Shown: piece after piece, positions 56,676 through 64,000 of the stretch
Layout: each line of letters opens with the position of its first letter
Position numbering within the stretch: the stretch's first letter is position 1
Assembly: GCA_027924585.1 (NCBI GenBank)
Contig: BSBM01000870.1
Location: 5,703,001 to 5,767,000 of the forward strand
Direction: 5' to 3'
Origin: Larix kaempferi
Lineage: Eukaryota > Streptophyta > Pinopsida > Pinales > Pinaceae
Length of the DNA: 64,000 nt
Made by a program: the position numbers and the translations under genes
The notes under the pieces: generated by a model
The model's input: the letters and a program-made list of their open reading frames with translations, nothing else
Database searches by the model: none
What the model was told of the DNA's origin: nothing

Positions 56676-58759
56676 TGTAATATCCCATCCAAGAAATGGC
56701 CAGAATACTAACTCCAAATTCTAAATTGTTCATGATTTTTACTTGCAATTTTTAAACAATTTCTTATGGTGAGCAGGGTGTAAGTGAGGAGTACCGATTC
56801 ACTGATCAAGGATGGTAACGATGAATTTTGATTCTGGATTTTATATGGTACATGTGTAGAAGAAATATAATTCAGGGATATTCACTATGTCCTATGTACA
56901 AGGTACTAGAGCCTTTCACTTTTCAACAACATACAATATGTTGCCTACTTCGAGGCTTCCAGGGATTCCAGCATATGCATACTAGACTAGGAGTTGGTTC
57001 TGGATAGAAGTAAGTTTAATATCATTCATTATTCTCAATGAAACATATGGGTGTAGGTTTCATATGATTTTGGGAGGCTACAGATAAATTTGGAGGCAAA
57101 CTAGTCAAGGGCACTACTGGGGATTGCACAGGTAGGAGATTTCCAGGCTTTTCCAAACATGTTGTAATGCACACAAAATCTCATAAACATGGCATGGGGG
57201 TCTTTATTATTTTTATTATTACCACATACAATCATTATATCATAGAAATACTTCAAGGATGCAACATACAAGAAGATTTGCTAAAACTAGTCAATAAATG
57301 AGGCTTAATGAGCTAGTCTTGAGATCTTAAGGGTAATGACTCATTAAACAAATGTAATACTCTATTTTTAAGAATTTAATGCCTCTATTATAACTTAATT
57401 TAACACAGAGGTTTTAATCATAAGTTTACATAAATATCTCTCAAATATTATGTCTCCTCCATTAACTACAATTCCCACAAAGCTAGAATAGCTCGTATTG
57501 ATCTCTAGAAGTTCCAAAGACACCAATAAATTCAATGAAGGTATTAAGTTGAAATCATATGAATATTATTTTTAAGTCGAAATCATAGTTATGTAAGAAG
57601 TACTACACTCAGTTGCACCTACAGTGCATTAGGAGACCTCCAAGAGCTAGTTTTCCCCCACAAGGAAGGAGAAAAGATGGAGGAAGGGTAGAACGGTATT
57701 ATCTCTAATATATCCAATTGATGATCTGATACAGGTGAAAAACAGAGCACATGGGGTGCGTACTTCCTTTCTGTGAATGACTGGGCTCCTCCTTCAAGAA
57801 TGGGAGCTTTCTCCCCACTGGATCTAACAATTGTCTTCACCACAAGCACTTATAAGTGATGGAAACTCTTATGATGGATTAATGGTATTCAAGTGTGTAT
57901 GATGAACCTCTGATCAGCAGCAACATGAAAATTTGGAAGTATACTGGAAACATGTCAAGAACTTGGGGCACATATCCCAAGGTTGTTGAGGCACATCTCT
58001 CAATATTAGAGAAGCTCAGAGCTCTCAAGCAAAATTCTCTAATGATCAAAAATTGTGAGTGGGAGTTGGAAACATTCTTTTATAGAATTCATGTTGACTT
58101 GTTGAGCAAGTTACTTGGCTTGGTGATCTGTGATAATAGGTCACCTATGAGTGGGTAACCTTCATTTTCCTTTGCTTGATGTCTTTCCTTCATTTTGGAA
58201 ACTGCCATCCCTTTGTTCCTGTTTTTCTCTCACATTCCCTTTATTATTTTTCGCAAAATCTCCCTCTTTTTATTTTTTTTATTGTTTCCATTTTCTTGAG
58301 TTTAGAAACTCTTACATCTTTCCTTCTTTTGTTCTTTTTCTAAATCCACAAGTTGCTTTCGCCATATTTCAATTTTCTGACCTCCTGTTCCAATTTAGAA
58401 ACATTATCCTCAAGGGGGGGATCCCTCTTGGCCCACTTGCACACATATTGGAAAGTACAATTACAAATATTAATTTAAAATTAAATAATCCAACACTCGA
58501 ACATTAAAATAATTAAATAATTATTTAACTATAGGCCTGGCTCAAAATTCCTCAATCAATTAATAATTCACGTTAGATACTTAGTTTGGGGATTAATATC
58601 TTTAGGGGGGGCATATTATCTATTTAATCACCCAAATACACCCTTAGGCATACTCCATAAGACAATTTCCACATTCACCCATTAATTAATTAATTAATGC
58701 CTAGGTGACTTAGGCCAAAATCACCCCGATGGACCATAGAAAAAATTGGGGACATGACA
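56676..58759 (-). mobile_element. 3' LTR of a large non-autonomous LTR element
   Basis: On the minus strand the LTR begins TGTCATGTCCCC at 58759, right after a polypurine tract, and ends ATTACA at 56676: 2,084 bp with TG...CA ends. Its distal 858 bp (56676-57533) match 61894-62751 in the same orientation, which is the truncated 5' LTR. That match includes long identical blocks such as TTTGGAGGCAAACTAGTCAA. Confidence 0.8.
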
Positions 58760-58773
58760 GTCCTCCCCTCCCA
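58760..58773 (-). promoter_or_regulatory. Polypurine tract of the non-autonomous element
   Basis: On the minus strand TGGGAGGGGAGGAC sits directly against the 3' LTR start. Confidence 0.8.
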
Positions 58774-59069
58774 ACATTGCTTGTCCTCAAGAAATTAAGT
58801 CTAGGGAATAATACTGCAATTCCATCCAAGCATACTAATGACTTTTCTATCTCTCCTCCTGTTGGTGACCACAGTAGTCACCCATTCTTGGAACCACAAC
58901 AAAAATCATCACAATCATGGGTCCCATCAATTCAATGGAATTGAAACATATGCTCTCTTAAGCATGCTCCACAATTCTAGATATGTGTAAAAATCCCTAA
59001 CTGAACCTAAGAAGGTCCATCATGCTACTGCTTCTCAACTGTGATCATAAGTTTCTCATGTCTTCCCCA

Positions 59070-61828
59070 CTATTCTGGTCCATCATGCAATTCCCAATGA
59101 AAGGAACTAGTCCACCCATCAACAAATGTAGATCTCAAGAAAAGCAAGTTGGATTTCCCACCTAGATCCCACTGCCTATGGTGTTTTCTCCCAAGCCCAA
59201 ATGACATTAGGAACAAAATTTCAACCCAATTAATTCCATAATCCCATGGATTGTGCAACATTCTTCCAAAAATTATGGCATTTTGAAAGATTCCATGATC
59301 CCAATACCAAGTTGGAATCTCTCCGCTTCCAACGCTCATGAAAATTTCTAATATGCACTTGTACACCTGAGCCTTGTGTGAATGTGTACTGGAAGTATCT
59401 AATGGATGCAAATTATTACTTTTCTGCTACATGCAAATCATAGAAAAATCAGCAAAATTAAAAACAATTTTCTTGCGGAAAGACAAAAAACTTTACCTTC
59501 CATATTTTCCCTTTTAGTGATGCCCCTATCCATCCATTCAGTGGATGAATCAAAAATATTGCTTGCTAATTCACATGAGCTATAATAAGCCATCTCTTCG
59601 GCAATAGGATCTATCTCCCATAGGGACAGATCATGATGCTCCTGTTGTACGTGTGGCATCAACCAGAAAAACTTCTTCACCCACTGGTCATTCCCCATCA
59701 TTATTGTTGAATCTAGGACATGTGGGAATGAACGGTGAACCTTCTTTGTATGTCTGCAAAATTCAGTAACCAGAATTATGGCTGCATATTCTTCATTATT
59801 GGTGGGTTCAAATGGGGTGATCTCATCCCAATATCCTATGGGAAAGTGATTGTCTTCAGGGAACAACTCAAGTTTCCTCAGGAAAAGATCAAGTGCTTGG
59901 TTTTCATCAAACTATTCTGCACAGTCCTCAAGCACATGTAAATATAAATGATCCTCATGATCCACCATATCATGAGGTTCTTCCATAATATTATTAATTC
60001 TTCCATCCCAATGAGGTTGATTGAATGGTGTGTAGGAGGGTAGGGGTGATATTTGCAACATTTCATGAAGCTACGCTATCTCTGTCTTGGATTCTTGGAG
60101 GGAACTTTGAGAGCTTATCAAATAATATTGGGTGGCCATCAATTCATAATTTATCTTGTGGATCTCTTCGTCATCCTTCAAGGATGCACCATGAAACAAT
60201 TCTACAAGCTCCAGCAAATTGTCTCTATCAGAAAGCAGATTCAGAAAATTTCTCTTAATGCTTGTCATGGCTTTCTGAAACTCTTCCATGTCTCTCATGG
60301 AAGAATGCTCCCCCAAATTCCAACAGATGCTATTCATTAAAGTATGGGTGTCATTGAGGGTTTTAAGGGATTCTTGGATCTTTCATTCATTCATCTTCAG
60401 TGTCCCTTCAAGGAAATGAGGTTTTGGCATATGAACCTTCTCTTCTTCTAGATTCCTAGGATCAACTTCAGTTGATTCTATTGAAATTATGAAAGTTGAT
60501 CCATATTTTGGGGATGCAAGATATTCATATTTCAGATCATGAATATCATATCTTTGGCTGAAAATGGGGTGCGCATTCATCTCTGGTGCACTAGTAAGGA
60601 TTTCTCTCCAATTTTCAGCCCTCCCCAATTCAGGAGTCTCAACCCTTGGGGGTTCAACCAAGCCCATCTTCTCCTCTGAAGTGGCTGCCCCAACATACTG
60701 ACACATAGGCATATAAAAATCAGAACTTACAAAATTCCAATGTGTTATGTTCTCCTTGATCCCCAATGTGTTCATTTTTAATGGTCCAGTTAAGGAAAGA
60801 AGTTCTTGCAGATGAAATTCTTTTTCTTGTTCTTTCAATTCAGCCTTATCAAAGTCATGAACCCCAACACCTAAGGGCTCAAATAAGCCAATATTCTCAC
60901 TGGAAATGGATTCCATTTGTGGCTGCAACAAATTCATACCGAAATCAGATTTTGAATCATACCTTTGTGCCCAATTCTCCTCATCGGGTAGTGTGTTTAT
61001 GGCAGCATGCTCCTTCTACAACTTCCTTGGATCACACCCAACTGATATGAGCTTGTCTTCTACTTCACTATGTATTTCAAGTGGTGACTGTGATTCTGAT
61101 TTATGTCCTTCTTTTGGATCTAATCCAAAAGCTATCTCACCAACCTTAACCAAATCACCCTCCTTTGCAGTGATATTGAAATCACCAACAAAGAAATACA
61201 AATTTCATGGAGTGGAATCTATTTCCACACTATTCATAAATTTGGCACCTTTGGCTTGGTCCTTGGATTCGTATTCTTCTCTACCATCCTCCTCCAAGTG
61301 GCTTGTGGATTATTCAACTTCATGTCTACCACAATCATGCTGAATTATGCATTCTTCATGCTCTTCTGAAGGTTGATCCCCCATTGTGGATCCTTCTTCC
61401 ATTATGTCAACAACCTCATGATTGGTTCTTGGGTCTTGATTCTACCAAAATGATAGAGCTTCCTCCTTGGTTGTTTTAAGTTCAATATTCTTGGAGGATC
61501 TTCTTGAGAAGGATCCCATAATTATCAATAAGTGTGAAACCACTAAATCCAATGAAGCTTCAAATTTCTTCATTCTCTCTTCCTCATAAAGTTGATCTAT
61601 TACTGTGGAACATGCAACCTTTCCCTGAATACGGATATCAGAATAACCATAGTCTCTTCTTCCAAAAATGATCTCATGGGAGATGCTTGTGGGAGGTACT
61701 TCTTGGAAAATTTCTTCCTAATACTGTCTGCAGTACTCTTCATATTTCTCATCATAAACTTCATCACAATAATCATCACAATAAAAATAATCATCACAAT
61801 AAGAATCTTCTTCACCGCTCATGGACAT
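59070..61828 (-). pseudogene. Long ORF of unknown family inside the non-autonomous element
   Basis: The minus-strand ATG at 61828 lies about 50 bp after the primer site. The first 37 codons are very acidic and Tyr-rich (EEDSYCDDYFYCDDYCDEVY). Open segments follow to 59070 with a limited number of stops: 61201-61016, 60937-60383 (184 codons), 60337-60071, 59866-59438 and 59411-59070. Blocks such as ELLSLTGPLKMNTLGIKE, KRNFLNLLSDRDNLLELVEL and HPLDTSSTHSHKAQVYKC are seen, but no zinc knuckle, protease, RT, RNase H or integrase motif. It occupies the gag-pol position of an otherwise normal LTR element. Function unknown; it might be a gag replacement or a captured host sequence. Confidence 0.5.
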
Positions 61829-61879
61829 GGCTACAATTCCAACAAATTGAGAGTCTTCTTTCCACAGGAGTAGAGGAAA

Positions 61880-61893
61880 GAGCTCTGATACCA
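61880..61893 (-). promoter_or_regulatory. Primer-binding site, initiator tRNA-Met type
   Basis: On the minus strand TGGTATCAGAGCTC abuts the end of the 5' LTR. Confidence 0.9.
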
Positions 61894-62751
61894 CTTTAAT
61901 ATCCCAACAAATAATTGGCCAGAAAACTAACTGCAAATTCTAAATTGTTTAGGATTTTTACTTGCAATTTTTAAACAATTTCTTATGGTGAGCAAGGTGT
62001 AAGTGAGGAGTACTGGTTCACTGATCAAGGATGGTAGGGATGAATTTTGATTATGTATTTTATATGGGACATGTGAAGCATCAATATAATTCAAGGATAT
62101 TCACTAATTTTTATTCACAAGCTACTATAGCCTTTCACTTTTGAACAATAGACAATATGTTGCCTACTTCGAGGTTTCCTGGGATTCCAACATATGCATA
62201 CTAGACTGGGAGTTGGTTCTGGATGGAAATAAGGTTTATATAAGTCAGTATACTCAATAATACATATGGTTGTATGTTTCATATTAGTTTGGGAGGCTAC
62301 AGATAAATTTGGAGGCAAACTAGTCAAGGGCACTACTAGGGATTGCACAGGTAGGAGATTTCCAGGTTTTTCCAAACAAGTTGTAATGCACCCAAAACCT
62401 TAGGAACAGGGAATAGGTTTCTTTATTAGTGTTATTATGACATATAAAATCATTATATCTGAGAAATAATTCAAGGATGCAACATACAAGAAGATTTTCT
62501 AAAACTAGTCAATAAATGAGGCTCAATGAGCTAGTCTTCAGATCTTAAGGGTAATAACTCATTAAACAAATTTCATACTCTATTTTTCAAAATTTAATGG
62601 ATATTTTATAACTTAATTGAACTCAAAGGTTCTAATCATATGTTTACATAAATATCTCTCAAATATTATGTCTCCTCCATTAACTACAATTCCCACAAAG
62701 CTAGAATAGCTAGTCTTGATCTCTAGAAGTTCCAAAGACACCAATAAATTA
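61894..62751 (-). mobile_element. 5' LTR of the non-autonomous element, truncated
   Basis: Matches the distal 858 bp of the 3' LTR at 56676-57533 at clearly high identity but with many small differences, so the insertion is old. The match stops abruptly at 62751, where unrelated gag sequence begins; about 1.2 kb of this LTR is missing. Confidence 0.8.
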
Positions 62752-62763
62752 AAATATCAGCCA

Positions 62764-64000
62764 TAAAAACCAGAACACAAATAGGGGGTTCAACAAAAAA
62801 CCATTTAGAAGCCCCTATAAACCTCAACAAAACCAAGTCCCACCCAATCCTGAGGAAGGGTTGAACTCTGAGGAAATTTTGTTTATCTTCGAAGCCTTAG
62901 TTTCAGAACCCCATCATTCTCGTCATCACCCTAAACAAGAATTATAGGAGAATCAAGATCCTAAACCTTTGGATGAGGAAGAAGATCAGCAAGTAAATAC
63001 CATCAGTTTCTTTGCAGAAATTCCCATGGCTGAGCAAGAAGAGGAGCCTGAAACAGTATTTAATGTCCAACATCCATACAACACAAGGAGTAAAGGACAA
63101 CCAACGTAGGAAGTTTATACCTCTACAACCACAACAAACAGAGTCAAGACAACAATACAAAAGGATACAATTATCCCTGAGATAGAATACAACTTGATTG
63201 ATGACTTAAAGAAAATGCAAGCTAAAATCTATGTATTTGAACTATTAAAGATACCTGCTATGAGGGATAGTTTTCCCAAAAGCATAATTGTCAACAAACC
63301 TAGGGATACTCAAAACAATAATTTGGATACATACACCAAAACCAGCATCCCAAAACCTATTGGGAAAAAGACACCTCCCTTTTTGTTAACCTTCAATATC
63401 TTTAACAAAAACGTTCATAATTTTATGGTAGACTCAAAGGCCTCATCAAATGTAATGCCCTTATCAGTTTGCAAGAAATTAAATGATGCTTGGGAGCCAT
63501 GTCCTACTTAGATTGTTTAGTTGGACCGATCCAAAGTGAGAGTGGTAGGGGAACTAAGAAATGTTATGTTAAGTCTATCTTCTAACCCTAGGATCCACCA
63601 GACTATGGATATCATTGTGGATGATATCCCAGAGTTGTATGGGATGTGGTTGAGCAGAGACTGGTCGGAAAAACTTAAGGGCTACTTTGCAACCGATTGG
63701 TCTCACTTGTGGCTTCCTTGCAATGGAATGCCAAATAGGATAAATATCAGTAGGGATCCTTATATGAAGCAAATTGTCATAGATTTGAATGACCCCAATG
63801 AGCCTATTGCATACTTCAGCTCACATGTGGAATATTTCACTTTTGATACATTTTTTGGGGACTTACCTATATATTTGTCACCTGCTAAGAGTGCACAGAA
63901 TCAATCTCATATTGTCAATTTTACATATGTTCCATTCTCAGGTGATATTGTACATAATGTATATAGTGTGAATACTAATTTTAAGTTAGATTTGAATGCA
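62764..64000 (+). pseudogene. Ty3/gypsy gag-protease region, right-truncated by window
   Basis: One frame reads through the whole stretch, broken only by TAG codons near 62947, 63107, 63509 and 63518, all one step from CAG. A Pro/Glu-rich gag tail (HPYNTRSKGQPT) leads to a retropepsin domain near 63370-63680. The active-site segment is FMVDSKASSNVMPLSVCKKL, where the usual DSGA reads DSKA, so protease is inactive. Then come LYGMWLSRDWSEKLKGYFAT and DWSHLWLPCNG, typical of plant Ty3/gypsy proteases. RT would follow beyond 64000. Compared with the other elements here it is relatively well preserved. Confidence 0.85.

Noticed and set aside
61600-61899. Plus-strand ORFs with Ile- and His/Asn-rich stretches
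   Set aside because: They lie opposite the acidic Tyr-rich start of the minus-strand element ORF and only mirror its repetitive codons.

Overview
This looks like intergenic nuclear DNA of a seed plant with a large, repeat-rich genome. I favour a gymnosperm, possibly a conifer, because the TIR-NBS-LRR fragment has a conifer-like LRR segment and the transposon relics are old and deeply nested; this is an inference. No intact host gene, tRNA or rRNA was found. Nearly every coding trace is a decayed transposable element or a captured gene fragment. Most premature stops I could compare with a family pattern are one C-to-T or G-to-A step from a sense codon, as expected for methylated DNA that has mutated over a long time.

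Layout. 1-885: Ty3/gypsy integrase tail. 1484-2986 and 9956-11359: two parts of what may be one retrotransposon additional ORF (sense), separated by a degraded Ty1/copia element (LTR end at 3986, tRNA-Met primer site at 3987, RT/RNase H at 7098-8236, several tandem arrays). 12962-17726: a Tat-lineage Ty3/gypsy element with RT, RNase H and integrase, then a second archaeal-type RNase H downstream of integrase, then an antisense additional ORF that carries its own intron. 21052-22811: chromodomain Ty3/gypsy integrase and its 3' LTR. 22812-30429: mostly AT-rich DNA with microsatellites, a large TG/CA palindrome cluster and a purine tract. 30430-35870: nearly complete but dead L1-type LINE on the minus strand, ending in an RNase H domain.

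41453-47352 is the most interesting part. A dispersed repeat, also present uninterrupted at 48789-49938, is split by about 5.0 kb of other DNA (41541-46565) with a possible 5-bp target duplication. The inserted DNA carries intron-containing fragments of three unrelated host genes, all on the plus strand: a TIR-NBS-LRR resistance gene lacking its NB-ARC core, a UBC22/UBE2S-type ubiquitin-conjugating enzyme, and one exon of a TOPLESS-type corepressor. The E2 and TOPLESS exons are in compatible splice phase.

49929-64000: a Pro/Tyr-rich ORF of unknown nature, a gag-like region with a CCHC knuckle, a candidate minus-strand LTR, a large non-autonomous LTR element on the minus strand (3' LTR 56676-58759, primer site 61880-61893, truncated 5' LTR 61894-62751) with a long ORF I do not recognise, and the gag-protease part of another Ty3/gypsy element running off the right edge. 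All calls come from reading the sequence by eye; no database search was done.
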